Below, piece after piece: positions 16,556-26,616 of a stretch of 64,000 nt of DNA; the stretch's first letter is position 1, and each line of letters starts with the position of its first letter. Where the stretch lies: positions 62,001 through 126,000 of the forward strand of contig NZ_RAPE01000003.1 of assembly GCF_003651245.1 (NCBI RefSeq), in the 5' to 3' direction. The notes under the pieces are model-generated. The model ran no database searches. It was given only the letters and a program-made list of their open reading frames with translations, and was not told where the DNA came from. Position numbers and translations under genes: made by a program. The DNA is from Roseovarius spongiae. GTDB taxonomy: Bacteria > Pseudomonadota > Alphaproteobacteria > Rhodobacterales > Rhodobacteraceae.

Positions 16556-17049
16556 TCCCGCGCATCCTCTTGTGCCTTTCTCTTCTCGCGCCCGTCCCCG
16601 CGTCCGCCCTGTCCTGCCTGCCGCATGACGTCGCCGCGACCTTCCAGCGGGTGAACGACGCCGAAGAGGTCTATGTCGGCGTGCTCGGCACGCTCACCTT
16701 CGACGAAAGCCGCCTGCCCGTGGTCGACATGGAGCAGCAACAGAACATCCCGCCGGAAACCAAGATTCCCGCCCGGATCAAGGGCCACACGCTCAGCGCA
16801 GAGGGTTTCGTGACCGCGTTCGCGCGCGACGTGACGCTCAACGTGCAATGCGCCGGGCCGTGGTGCGCCAAACCGCAGTCGGGCACGCTCTACCTCGGGT
16901 TCCTGCGCAAGGAAAACGGGGATTACAGCCTGTCCATCAACCCCTGCGGTGGCGACGCCTTCGCCGACCCCAACCGCGTCATGCGCGAAACGGTGCGCCG
17001 CTGCTTCGCCGGCGGCGAATGCGAGCCGGCAGCGGAATTCCCGCAGTAA
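16552..17049 (+). CDS. secreted Cys-rich protein of unknown function (165 aa)
   Basis: [19 protein letters not shown] is a signal peptide and the mature protein begins LSCLPHD. Six further-conserved-looking Cys positions ([31 protein letters not shown]) suggest three disulfides in the periplasm. The central part is beta-rich ([40 protein letters not shown]), which resembles a small OB/netrin-like barrel, but I cannot confirm a family. The 4-bp overlap with rppH indicates coupled translation. Confidence 0.7.
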   Translation: MIPRILLCLSLLAPVPASALSCLPHDVAATFQRVNDAEEVYVGVLGTLTFDESRLPVVDMEQQQNIPPETKIPARIKGHTLSAEGFVTAFARDVTLNVQCAGPWCAKPQSGTLYLGFLRKENGDYSLSINPCGGDAFADPNRVMRETVRRCFAGGECEPAAEFPQ

Positions 17050-17053
17050 CCTT

Positions 17054-18412
17054 TCAGCCGCCCTTGAGCGCCTTCAGCAATTGCCGCGACGGATAGCCGT
17101 CCGGCGGCATGCCGCGCAATTTCTGGAATGCACGGATCGCGGTGATGGTCTTGGGGCCGATCAGCCCGTCGATGGCCTGCACGTCGTAGCCCCGGCGCTT
17201 GAGATGACGCTGGATTTCCTTCTTCTGGCGCGAGGTGGTCGACTGGTACTGGCGCGGCCAGTTCGCCTGGATGGCGGGCCCGCCCTTGAGCCGGTCGGAC
17301 AGGTGCCCGACGCCGATCACGTAGGCGTCGGCCTTGTTGTATTTCTCGATCACGCTGAAATTGTGGAAGATCATGAAGGCCGCGCCCTGCGTTCCCGCCG
17401 GCAACAAGATGGAGGCGTCGCCGTAATTCGGCACCGGCCTGCCGTGAATGTCGCGTACGCCTTCGGCGGCCCAGGCGGACGGCGCCTGCGTGAGCGACCG
17501 GCGAGCGCGCGCCGGATCAAACCCGCGCGGCAGGATCACCTCCACGCCCCAGGGCTGGCCCTTCCTCCAGCCGAACCGCGCGAGATAGGCCGCGGTCGAG
17601 GCCAGCGCGTCGGTCGGGTCATCCGACCAGATATCGCGCCTTCCGTCGCCGGTGAAGTCCACCGCGTAGGCGAGATAGGAGGTCGGGATGAACTGTGTAT
17701 GCCCCATCGCCCCCGCCCAGGACCCGGTCATCAAGCGCGGTGCCACGTCGCCCGCCTGCACGATCTTGAGCGCCGCGATCAGCTGTTTCTCGAAGAACCG
17801 CCCGCGCCGTCCGTCATAGGCCAGCGTCGCGAGGCTCTGGATCAGCGGACGCGAGCCGCGCCGCGCGCCATAGGCGCTCTCCATGCCCCAGATCGCGGTA
17901 ACGACCTCCTTTTCGACGCCGAAATGCGCCTCGATCCTTTCCAGCGTGCGGCGATGGCGGCGCAGCTCGCGCTTGCCGTTGCTGATCCGCGTGGGCGACA
18001 CCGCGCTGTCGAGGTATTCCCATATCTGCTTGGTGAACTCGGATTGGTTGCGGTCGAGCTTCACCACGCCCGGGTCGTATTGCACGCCGCTGAAGGCCGC
18101 GTCGAACACGCGTCCCTGAACGCCGGCCGCCCCGGCGCGGCCGCGGAAACCGCGGATCCAGTTGGCGAAGCCCGGATTCACCGCCGACACCTGCACGACC
18201 GCCGGCTTTGCGGCCTGCGTGGGACGCAGCACGGGGCGCAGTGACACCACCGGCATGGCCTCGCGGGTGACGGTCTCGTCCCGCGTCACGATGCGCAGAC
18301 CGACAGGCCGTACCTGCGGTCTCAGCGATGTCCTGAGTTCCGCCGCGGTGACGCTTGCGCCCTGCAACATCGCCAGTCCGGCGACTGCTGCCCACAGAAT
18401 TGCCGTTCGCAT
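17054..18412 (-). CDS. MltB-family lytic murein transglycosylase with C-terminal peptidoglycan-binding domain
   Basis: 452 residues. The ATG preceded by GAGGGA gives a signal peptide ending AAE (about residue 25). Two copies of SLRPxxRP (residues 29-36 and 57-64) follow. The SLT_2 catalytic domain spans about 80-375, with Glu178 in IWGMESAYG as the likely general acid and typical segments MGHTQFIPTSYLAYAVDFTGDGRRD and FMIFHNFSVIEKYNKAD. A PG_binding_1 domain closes the protein (about 385-450; RRGYDVQAIDGLIGPKT, AIRAFQK). It cleaves murein glycan with 1,6-anhydro product formation. It is convergent with the rppH operon. Confidence 0.92.
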   Translation of the reverse strand: MRTAILWAAVAGLAMLQGASVTAAELRTSLRPQVRPVGLRIVTRDETVTREAMPVVSLRPVLRPTQAAKPAVVQVSAVNPGFANWIRGFRGRAGAAGVQGRVFDAAFSGVQYDPGVVKLDRNQSEFTKQIWEYLDSAVSPTRISNGKRELRRHRRTLERIEAHFGVEKEVVTAIWGMESAYGARRGSRPLIQSLATLAYDGRRGRFFEKQLIAALKIVQAGDVAPRLMTGSWAGAMGHTQFIPTSYLAYAVDFTGDGRRDIWSDDPTDALASTAAYLARFGWRKGQPWGVEVILPRGFDPARARRSLTQAPSAWAAEGVRDIHGRPVPNYGDASILLPAGTQGAAFMIFHNFSVIEKYNKADAYVIGVGHLSDRLKGGPAIQANWPRQYQSTTSRQKKEIQRHLKRRGYDVQAIDGLIGPKTITAIRAFQKLRGMPPDGYPSRQLLKALKGG

Positions 18413-18523
18413 TCCCTCGCCCTTTTGTTTGCTGCCTCGAAACAGAGTGTAGCCAAACAAGGTCCGAATCGGAAGCGACAATGAAAACGCCGCGCGGTGC
18501 GCCGCCGATCCCGACGCTCGGCG

Positions 18524-19666
18524 CTAGCCCATGAACCGCGCCGCCGCTTCACCCCGGGCATAGCTGATCCGCCCCGCGCACAGCGTCGCCGCCACCCGCC
18601 GCGTGGCCGCGTCGAGCACCACGAGATCAGCGCGCATGCCCGGCGTCAGCGCGCCCCGATCGCGCAGGCCCAGCACCGCCGCCGGCCCGCCCGAGACAAG
18701 ACGCCAGGCCGCGGCCAGGTCGCAAAGCCTTGCATCCGCCAGCAGGTACGCCGCCGCGCGCAACGAAGGATAGTGGTAGTCGGACGCGATCGCATCGACC
18801 AGCCCCATCGCGACCAGGTCCGGCGCGCTCACGTTGCCGTTATGCGACCCGCCCCGCACCACGTTGGGCGCGCCCATGACCACCACGCCGCCCGCCGCCC
18901 GCGCCGCCTCGGCCGCCTCCAGCGTCTCGGGAAACTCGCACACAGCGACGCCCCGCGCCTGCCACGCGGCGCGCTCGGCCGCGGTCCGGTCGTCATGGCT
19001 GCCCATCAGTACGCCGCGCGCGCGCAAGGCGGCGGTGAGCCGCTCAATGGCGGCCGGAACCTCGTGCATGCGCGCATGCATCGCCTGCATTGCTTCGAGA
19101 TGGCGCTCGGGGCTGCGCCCGATCCGCAACGCCTGCCCGTTAAGGCGCGGCGGTCGCTTGCCACGCGCCAGCGCGTCATGCGGCAAATGATCACTGAACG
19201 CCACGTAACCGATTCGGTGTGCGTCGATCACGTCGAGCACCGCGTCGTAAGCGTCGAGCATCGGCGTCTCGAACCGCAGCTGAGCGCGCAGGTCGGTGAC
19301 GGTCGCGCCGCGCACCCTCTCCAGCGCGCCGAAGACGCGGACCGCGAAATCGGGGCCGCGCATGCCGCCCTCCCAGCTGTAGAACTGCGCCAGAACGGCG
19401 GTCGTGATCCCGTTCGCGGCAAACTCCGCCTCGGCGGCGATCAGCCCGCCGTCCATGTCCTTCATCGCGCCGCGCCGGGGCGCGAGGTGCCGCTCGAACC
19501 CGTCGCCATGGATGTCGACGATGCCCGGCAGCACCAGGAAACCGCTCAGATCCACTTCGCGACCCTGCCCATCCGCGACGATCAGGCCGCCTTCGAACGC
19601 CAGAGGCGTCTCGTGCAGACCGTCGGGCAGAAGCACCTGCGCCCCAGTCAGCCGCAGCGGCCTCAT
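18524..19666 (-). CDS. phnM: PhnM-type alpha-D-ribose 1-methylphosphonate 5-triphosphate diphosphatase
   Basis: 380 residues of the amidohydrolase superfamily. Metal-binding and family motifs are intact: [21 protein letters not shown] near residue 50, [37 protein letters not shown] and [11 protein letters not shown]. In the C-P lyase pathway PhnM removes pyrophosphate from the ribose triphosphate intermediate. None of the other phn genes is near; the only partner is a lipase-like gene with which it overlaps by 4 bp. It may therefore be a paralogue with a changed substrate, or belong to a phn operon elsewhere. Confidence 0.85.
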   Translation of the reverse strand: MRPLRLTGAQVLLPDGLHETPLAFEGGLIVADGQGREVDLSGFLVLPGIVDIHGDGFERHLAPRRGAMKDMDGGLIAAEAEFAANGITTAVLAQFYSWEGGMRGPDFAVRVFGALERVRGATVTDLRAQLRFETPMLDAYDAVLDVIDAHRIGYVAFSDHLPHDALARGKRPPRLNGQALRIGRSPERHLEAMQAMHARMHEVPAAIERLTAALRARGVLMGSHDDRTAAERAAWQARGVAVCEFPETLEAAEAARAAGGVVVMGAPNVVRGGSHNGNVSAPDLVAMGLVDAIASDYHYPSLRAAAYLLADARLCDLAAAWRLVSGGPAAVLGLRDRGALTPGMRADLVVLDAATRRVAATLCAGRISYARGEAAARFMG

Positions 19667-20388
19667 GGCGCGTCCCCGCCGGGGAAAAAGTCGCCGAGAC
19701 CGATCTCGTGATCGAATCGACCGTCACGCAGGAACGCGGTCACTTCGTGGATCACCAGCGGGCTGTTCATCATGAATGTATGCGTCACCGGCAGCGCGAT
19801 GTGATCGGCCATGCCAGCGACCCTGGTCGAGGCGACCGACACCTTGCCGTCATCCACGCCCCTGATCAGGAACGAGAAATAGGGATTGAGCGAGCGCGTG
19901 CCAGCAATCACCCCGAGCGGGAAATCAACCGGCGGCAGGCTCTCGGTCAATGTGTCCGGCCCGGTTTCGAGCTGCATCCCCGCCGGCCCGTTCAGCCACT
20001 CGAACAGTTCCAGCCCGCCCAGTTCGTCCACCACTTCCGAGCCGTGGTTGGGGGGCGCCAGCATGACCACGCGCCCCAGTCGCGCGGGCCTGTTATTCTC
20101 GAGCCACACGCGCAACAGGATGCCGCCCATCGAATGGGTGACGAAATGAACCGGCGCGTCCCCGCAGGCCGCAACCGCTTGCGGCAGGGACTCGTTCGCA
20201 AGCACGTCGATCCGCGCCTCGGTCGAGGGATAGCTGGGCGCGATCACCCGATACCCCTCGGCCTCGAGCACCTCCTGCATGACCAGGAAGGACGCATCCG
20301 TCCGCGCCAACCCGTGCAGCAGGATCACGCAATCGGCAAGCGCCGCGCCGGGACACGCAAGGGCCAGGAGAACGCAGAGGATTTTCAT
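19663..20388 (-). CDS. exported alpha/beta hydrolase, lipase-like
   Basis: 241 residues. [18 protein letters not shown] is a signal peptide. An alpha/beta-hydrolase core follows, with the oxyanion-region motif [10 protein letters not shown], the nucleophile elbow THSMGG (Ser in H-S-M-G-G), [15 protein letters not shown] and a C-terminal catalytic His candidate in [12 protein letters not shown]. It resembles bacterial triacylglycerol lipase/PGAP1-like proteins and probably works in the periplasm. Its stop overlaps the start of phnM, which is a puzzling pairing. The substrate is unknown. Confidence 0.8.
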   Translation of the reverse strand: MKILCVLLALACPGAALADCVILLHGLARTDASFLVMQEVLEAEGYRVIAPSYPSTEARIDVLANESLPQAVAACGDAPVHFVTHSMGGILLRVWLENNRPARLGRVVMLAPPNHGSEVVDELGGLELFEWLNGPAGMQLETGPDTLTESLPPVDFPLGVIAGTRSLNPYFSFLIRGVDDGKVSVASTRVAGMADHIALPVTHTFMMNSPLVIHEVTAFLRDGRFDHEIGLGDFFPGGDAP

Positions 20389-20443
20389 ACCGGTGCAGAT
20401 ATGCGCAAATGCGCCTCACCGCTAGGTCTAACCGGAGGTCGCC

Positions 20444-20881
20444 ATGCCCATTCGCCTTGCAGTGCGCGCCGTGATCGTCAGGGACTCCCGCCTGCTTCTC
20501 GTCAATGCCTATCCGGGCGATCAGAGCGACCTGTGGTGCGCCCCCGGCGGCGGGGTCGAGCCGCATGAGGGGCTGGCCGAAACCCTCGCGCGCGAATTGC
20601 GCGAGGAGATCGGTCTGCGCGTCAACGTGGGCGCGCCCTGTCTCGTCAACGAATTTCACGCGCCTGCCAGCGGGCTCCACCAGGTCGAGGTCTTCTTCCG
20701 CTGCGACATGCAAGGCGGCGCGCTTCCGCCGCGCTGGCGCGACCCGGCGGGCGTGGTCAACCGGCACGGCTGGTTCACGCGCGCCGAACTCGCCGCTCTG
20801 CGTCTCAAGCCCGACAGCCTGCCCCGCGTCGCCTTCTCGGACGATGTCGCCTACGACGCGCTGGAAACGCTGGTGCGGTGA
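20444..20881 (+). CDS. NUDIX hydrolase
   Basis: 145 residues. The NUDIX box GGGVEPHEGLAETLARELREEIG is intact, and the N-terminal strand (RLAVRAVIVRDSRLLLVNA) is typical of small nucleotide diphosphate hydrolases. GGAGG lies before the ATG. It is divergent from the lipase-phnM pair with only about 55 bp between starts. The substrate cannot be deduced from the motif alone. Confidence 0.88.
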   Translation: MPIRLAVRAVIVRDSRLLLVNAYPGDQSDLWCAPGGGVEPHEGLAETLARELREEIGLRVNVGAPCLVNEFHAPASGLHQVEVFFRCDMQGGALPPRWRDPAGVVNRHGWFTRAELAALRLKPDSLPRVAFSDDVAYDALETLVR

Positions 20882-20905
20882 CGGCGCCGGGACAGCCTTG
20901 CGGCT

Positions 20906-20955
20906 GGTCCTTCTTCTTGCCGGCAGATATCCCCGCCGGAGGCATGAAAACTCTT
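20906..20955 (-). repeat. dispersed intergenic repeat, copy B
   Basis: On the minus strand this copy reads AGAGTTTTCATGCCTCCGGC-GGGGATATCTGCCGGC-AAGAAGAAGGACC. It is almost identical to the copy near 55,700. It starts 25 bp after the NUDIX gene stop. Confidence 0.7.
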
Positions 20956-20975
20956 CCGGAGCGACGGAAACGAGA

Positions 20976-20999
20976 AAGGGCCGCCCGTAGGCGACCCTT
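20976..20999 (-). terminator. probable groESL terminator
   Basis: On the minus strand AAGGGTCGCC and GGCGGCCCTT pair (one G-T wobble) around TACG and are followed by TCTCGTTT. The position is about 100 bp beyond the groEL stop. Confidence 0.6.
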
Positions 21000-21101
21000 G
21001 GTGATGCTTGATCGAGCGTTCCGGGCGGTCAAGGCTCTCGGTATTTGGCTGCGCCAAACGCCTGCCGCCTTGACCTGAACGGTTTTCGCGGGGCGAGAAC
21101 C

Positions 21102-22772
<1,671 letters not shown>

Positions 22773-22805
22773 TCAGTGTTGCGTGATGCGACGGTGGGCG
22801 CGGCC

Positions 22806-23093
22806 TCAGGCCATCTTGCCCAGGATGTCGCTCTCTTTCATGATCAGCAGTTCTTCACCGTCGATGGTGATCTCGGTGCCCGACCACTTGCCGAACAGGA
22901 TGCGATCGCCTTCCTTGACGTCGGGCTTGATCCGATCGCCGTCATCGTCGCGCGCGCCTTCGCCGACGGCGACGATTTCGCCCTCGCTGGGCTTTTCCTT
23001 GGCGCTGTCGGGGATGATCAGCCCGCCCTTGGTTTTCTCTTCGCTTTCAACGCGGCGGACAAGCACGCGGTCATGCAGCGGTATAAATGCCAT
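22806..23093 (-). CDS. groES: co-chaperonin GroES (10 kDa)
   Basis: 95 residues. The start [16 protein letters not shown] has AAGGAG upstream at correct spacing; a short upstream extension is rejected. The mobile loop ([18 protein letters not shown]) and the closing segment [17 protein letters not shown] are characteristic. First gene of the groESL operon, directly under a sigma70 promoter and CIRCE. Confidence 0.98.
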   Translation of the reverse strand: MAFIPLHDRVLVRRVESEEKTKGGLIIPDSAKEKPSEGEIVAVGEGARDDDGDRIKPDVKEGDRILFGKWSGTEITIDGEELLIMKESDILGKMA

Positions 23094-23144
23094 CTCTGAG
23101 GCTCCTTGGCTCAAAGTTACTCCGATCGGGTCCGGCCGGACCCG

Positions 23145-23171
23145 TTAGCACTCACTTCTTGCGAGTGCTAA
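23145..23171. promoter_or_regulatory. CIRCE operator (HrcA site) of groESL
   Basis: TTAGCACTC-N9-GAGTGCTAA is a perfect match to the CIRCE consensus, located 52 bp before groES. HrcA represses through this inverted repeat and releases upon heat stress. hrcA itself is not in the window. Confidence 0.97.
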
Positions 23172-23178
23172 CGGCGCA

Positions 23179-23207
23179 TAGCTAGGCAGCCGGGGGCGGC
23201 CTGTCAA
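23179..23207 (-). promoter_or_regulatory. groESL sigma70-type promoter
   Basis: On the minus strand TTGACA, a 17-bp spacer and TAGCTA lie directly upstream of CIRCE, placing the start of transcription at or next to the operator, the usual arrangement for HrcA repression. No sigma32 consensus was seen. Confidence 0.75.
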
Positions 23208-23338
23208 CAGGACTCTTGCGAAAAGTCGCGCCCAAGGGATCGGCGGCGGGGGGCGTATGGACGCCGATGCGCCGGACGCTTGATCCTACCGCCGGCATGG
23301 TTACATCTACGCCCTGGTCCCATGCGGAGTTACGAGAA

Positions 23339-24328
23339 TTGAAAGCCCTCCTCGCCACCCTCGCCTGCCTGCTGTTCCTGCCGGGGATCGCCGCCGCGCG
23401 CTGTGGCGGGACCGACATGATCGCCGCCCTGCCCGCATCCGAACGCGAGGCCCTTGAGCGGGCCGCGCAGGCCGCTCCATATCCCGAAGGGCTGCTCTGG
23501 CGCGCGGAGCGCGGGTCCACGCGCCTTACGATCTTTGGCACCTATCACTTCGAACATGACCGCACCCGCGCCCATCTCGACGCGCTCGCGACCCATATCA
23601 AGGCGGCGGACGCCGTCTATCTCGAGATGTCGACCGCCGACCAGGAACGCCTTGAGCGGCAGATGGCCGAAGACCCCTCGATCATGTTCATCACCGAAGG
23701 CCCGACCCTGCCCGACCTTCTGGGCGAAGAAGACTGGCGCACCCTGCGGGACGAGCTCGGCGAGCGCGGATTCCCGTCATTCATGGCCGCCAAGTTCAAG
23801 CCGATCTGGGCGTCGATGATGCTCGGCATCGGCCCCTGCGAGGCGCAGGCCGGCGCGCTCATGGGCGCGGGCATCGACGAAATGATCGGCCAGACCGCCG
23901 CCGCCGCCGGCGTTCCCACGCGCTCGCTCGAGGACGCGACGGCGGTGCTGTCGCTGCTCGACGACATGCCACGCGAAGAACAGCTCGACGCGATCCGGCT
24001 GTTCCTCGCATGGCCGGGCGACGCGGATGACGCGGCCTACACGCTGCGCCAGCGCTACCTGGCCCAGCAAACCGCGCTGATCTGGGAATTCTCGCGCAAG
24101 ATCTCGACCGAGGAGAGCGGCCCGCAAGCCGAGGCGAACTTCGAGCGGTTCGAAACCCTGCTGCTGCGCGATCGCAACGCCGAATGGGCTGATCTGCTGA
24201 CCGGCGACGACGTGACCGGCGACGTGTTCATCGCCGCTGGCGCCGGGCACCTGCCCGGCGAGCACGGCCTGCTGCACATGCTCGAAACCCGCGGGTTCAA
24301 GATCGAGCGGATTCCGTTCGACTCCTGA
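23339..24328 (+). CDS. exported TraB/GumN-family protein
   Basis: About 329 residues. The TTG chosen as start has GGAG upstream and yields a clean signal peptide (KALLATLACLLFLPGIAAA, mature RCGG); ATGs at codons further upstream (for example at 23297) are also possible. The mature protein matches TraB/GumN (Tiki-like) proteins: LTIFGTYHFEHDR near residue 65, VYLEMS, GIDEMI in the middle, and the late motif FIAAGAGHLPGEHGLLHML. The two GxxH-type motifs are those proposed to bind metal in Tiki proteases. The bacterial function is unknown. Confidence 0.82.
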   Translation: MKALLATLACLLFLPGIAAARCGGTDMIAALPASEREALERAAQAAPYPEGLLWRAERGSTRLTIFGTYHFEHDRTRAHLDALATHIKAADAVYLEMSTADQERLERQMAEDPSIMFITEGPTLPDLLGEEDWRTLRDELGERGFPSFMAAKFKPIWASMMLGIGPCEAQAGALMGAGIDEMIGQTAAAAGVPTRSLEDATAVLSLLDDMPREEQLDAIRLFLAWPGDADDAAYTLRQRYLAQQTALIWEFSRKISTEESGPQAEANFERFETLLLRDRNAEWADLLTGDDVTGDVFIAAGAGHLPGEHGLLHMLETRGFKIERIPFDS

Positions 24329-24346
24329 TGCGGGGCAAACGCAACC

Positions 24347-24382
24347 TCTTTCTTCTTGCTCCAAATATCCTCGCCGAAGGCG
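24347..24382 (-). repeat. dispersed intergenic repeat, copy D
   Basis: On the minus strand: GCCTTCGGCGAGGATATTT-GGAGCAAGAAGAAAGAG. The copy lies between two convergent genes (TraB/GumN and DUF2161) and matches the other copies in the GGCGaGGATATTT core and the AAGAAGAAAG tail. Confidence 0.65.
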
Positions 24383-24416
24383 GCCGAGTTCAGCCGCGAA
24401 GGTCGCGGCTCGATGC

Positions 24417-25082
24417 TCAGGGCGGCGGCGCTGCGGCGATCATCTCGGCCCCCGCATCGCTCAACGCATAGACCCCGTGCGCCACGCGGCGGAACCAGCC
24501 GTGGTGGTTGTCGGCCATGATCCGGGTGGCGCGCGCCACGCCGCTGGCGCGGGCGACATCGGCGCCCCGCGCAGTCTCGACCTCGGCGAGGCAGGCGGCG
24601 CAGCGCAGTGCGTCCTGCCGGTAGGCGGTCATTACCTGCCCGTTGGTCCCGCCCGCCGTCGGGTCGCCCTCGCGCGCGTCGAATTCGCGCAGCATCGCGG
24701 CGCGGCGCGGCTTGGAGCGTCGCGGGCGGAACGGGCCGGGTTCGGCATGCACGCGCGCCGCCCCCTCCCCGAGATCGACAGAAATGACGCCGATCCCGAG
24801 CCGGCGGCACAGGCCGATGTTGCCCTTGAACACGCGCCAGCCCGCCTTGCCCGACCAGCGCGGCACCGCGACATAGACCCGCTCGGTGATCGCCTGCCGC
24901 GCCGCCGCCTGCTGCAGTAGGATCAGCGAAAAGCCTGACTTCAACTCGACGATCACCGGCTCCTCGCCGTCGCGGCGCGCCATGAGATCCGCACCACCGA
25001 TCTCGCCCTTGACGGCATAGCCGCGCGCCTCGAACAGCGTCTTCACCGGGGCGTAGAGTTCGGTTTCGGCGGGCTTGCTCAT
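24417..25082 (-). CDS. DUF2161 protein with PD-(D/E)xK nuclease-like core
   Basis: 221 residues from the second in-frame ATG (MSKPAETELYAPVK). The N-terminal half has the signature of a PD-(D/E)xK fold: an N-terminal Glu/helix (TELYAPVKTLFEARGY), GGADLMARRDG with the Asp, and VIVELKSGFS with ExK, plus a following QAAARQ helix. The C-terminal part carries two Cys (RCAACLAEV) and ends in a winged-helix-like segment (RVAHGVYALSDAGAEMI). A DNA-repair or restriction-like role is possible but not shown. No toxin or methylase partner is adjacent. Confidence 0.75.
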   Translation of the reverse strand: MSKPAETELYAPVKTLFEARGYAVKGEIGGADLMARRDGEEPVIVELKSGFSLILLQQAAARQAITERVYVAVPRWSGKAGWRVFKGNIGLCRRLGIGVISVDLGEGAARVHAEPGPFRPRRSKPRRAAMLREFDAREGDPTAGGTNGQVMTAYRQDALRCAACLAEVETARGADVARASGVARATRIMADNHHGWFRRVAHGVYALSDAGAEMIAAAPPP

Positions 25083-25178
25083 GGCGCGCAGTCTGGCCCC
25101 CGCCTGCGCGCGTGACAAGGCCGGATCGCGCGCCTATAACGCGCGAAAATTCTTTCACACGCGCAAGAGGCTTTGGTC

Positions 25179-26099
25179 ATGAAAACACTCGTCTTCGGTC
25201 ACACGTCACCCGATACCGACAGCACCGGATCGCCGATCCTCTGGGCCTGGTACATCAACGAGGTCCTGGGCGGGAACGCCGAAGCCGTCCTGCTGGGCGA
25301 GCCGAGCACCGAGGCGGCCTTCATGCTGAAGCATTGGCAACTGCCCACGCCGCGCATCATTTCCGACGTCGAGCCGGGCCAGCCCTGCGTCGTCGTCGAC
25401 ACCAACAACCCCGCCGAACTGCCGGCCGGGATCAACGACGCGGACCTGCGCGCGATCATCGACCATCACAAGCTGGTCGGCGGGCTTCACACGAAGGGCG
25501 CGATCGACGTGACGATCCGCCCGCTGGCCTGCACGGCGACGGTGATGATCGACCTGATGGGCGAGGACGCCGCCAATATGCCCGACTGGGCCAAAGGCGC
25601 GGCGCTGACCTGCATCCTGAGCGACACGCTGGAATTCCGCAGCCCGACCACCACCGACCATGACCGCGCTGTGGCCGAGCGGCTGGCCGACGAGCTTGGC
25701 GTCGATATCGGCGATTACGCCGCGCAGATGTTCGCGGCGAAATCCGATGTCTCGGCCTTTTGCGAGGCGGAGCTGCTGCGCATGGACAGCAAGGAATACG
25801 AGGTCTCCGGCGTCAGTTTCCGCGTCTCCGTGCTCGAGACGACCGCGCCGCGCACGGTTCTGGAACGCAAGGAAGCGCTGATGTCGGCGATGCCGAAGGT
25901 CGCCGCCGAGGACGGGGTCGACCAGGTGCTGCTCTTCGTGGTGGACATCCTCAACGAGGAGGCGACGCTGCTCATCCCCAACGACATGGTACGGGACGTT
26001 GCCGCGAAATCCTTCGACGTCGCGGTCGAGGGCGACGCCGTGGTCCTGCCCGGCGTGATGAGCCGCAAGAAGCAGATCATCCCGAGCCTCAAGGTCTGA
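25179..26099 (+). CDS. ppaC: manganese-dependent inorganic pyrophosphatase
   Basis: 306 residues of the DHH phosphoesterase family. AAGAGG precedes the ATG. The family motifs are VFGHTSPDTDS near the N-terminus, VVVDTNN, the DHH motif in IIDHHKLVGG, ILSDTLEFRSPTTT, and the C-terminal MSRKKQIIP substrate-binding segment of family II enzymes. It hydrolyses PPi from biosynthesis in the cytoplasm. Followed after 3 bp by a DUF1294 gene. Confidence 0.95.
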   Translation: MKTLVFGHTSPDTDSTGSPILWAWYINEVLGGNAEAVLLGEPSTEAAFMLKHWQLPTPRIISDVEPGQPCVVVDTNNPAELPAGINDADLRAIIDHHKLVGGLHTKGAIDVTIRPLACTATVMIDLMGEDAANMPDWAKGAALTCILSDTLEFRSPTTTDHDRAVAERLADELGVDIGDYAAQMFAAKSDVSAFCEAELLRMDSKEYEVSGVSFRVSVLETTAPRTVLERKEALMSAMPKVAAEDGVDQVLLFVVDILNEEATLLIPNDMVRDVAAKSFDVAVEGDAVVLPGVMSRKKQIIPSLKV

Positions 26100-26102
26100 T
26101 CC

Positions 26103-26402
26103 GTGATCGGAACTGGCCATCCTGCGGCGATCGCGGGTTATGTCCTGATGGTGAACGCCGTGACTTTCACGGCGTTCCGGTTGGACAAGAACCGTGCACG
26201 GACGCAGGAATGGCGCATCCCGGAAAAGACCCTCTTGACGATGGCGATGGTTGGCGGCTGGCCTGCCGCCAAGCTGGCGCAGCGCGTTCTGCGGCACAAG
26301 ACGCGCAAGCAACCCTTCGCGCGCACGCTCAATATCATCGGTCTCGCGTGGCTTTGGGTGTTCGGCCTTTTTATCGCCGCGGCGATCCTGACTGCGGGAT
26401 AA
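26103..26402 (+). CDS. DUF1294 small membrane protein (99 aa)
   Basis: The GTG start sits 3 bp after the ppaC stop. The protein has a hydrophobic N-terminal helix (AIAGYVLMVNAVTFTAF), the DUF1294 core FRLDKNRARTQEWRIPEKTLL and GGWPAAKL, a HKTRKQPF motif, and a C-terminal helix (LAWLWVFGLFIAAAIL). DUF1294 proteins are small inner-membrane proteins of unknown role, sometimes fused to cold-shock domains. No such fusion here. Confidence 0.8.
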   Translation: MIGTGHPAAIAGYVLMVNAVTFTAFRLDKNRARTQEWRIPEKTLLTMAMVGGWPAAKLAQRVLRHKTRKQPFARTLNIIGLAWLWVFGLFIAAAILTAG

Positions 26403-26616
26403 GCTGCGCGCCGGGATAGCCGAAGGTGCTGTGCGCGTCCTTCCCCGGGAAATGATCCACGCCGTTCGCGTCAACCATGTTTTCGACATCCGCGAGGTCC
26501 GCGACGGCCCGTCAATCGCCCGAACTTATCGTCATGTCCGTGTCGTTCTGTGTGAAATTCGGCATGTCTGTTCCGCCAAGTAAAATTCGACCGGTCAAAC
26601 CGAGGCGGCGGGGTTA

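Noticed and set aside
18524-19666. Part of a C-P lyase operon
   Set aside because: No other phn gene is present on either side.
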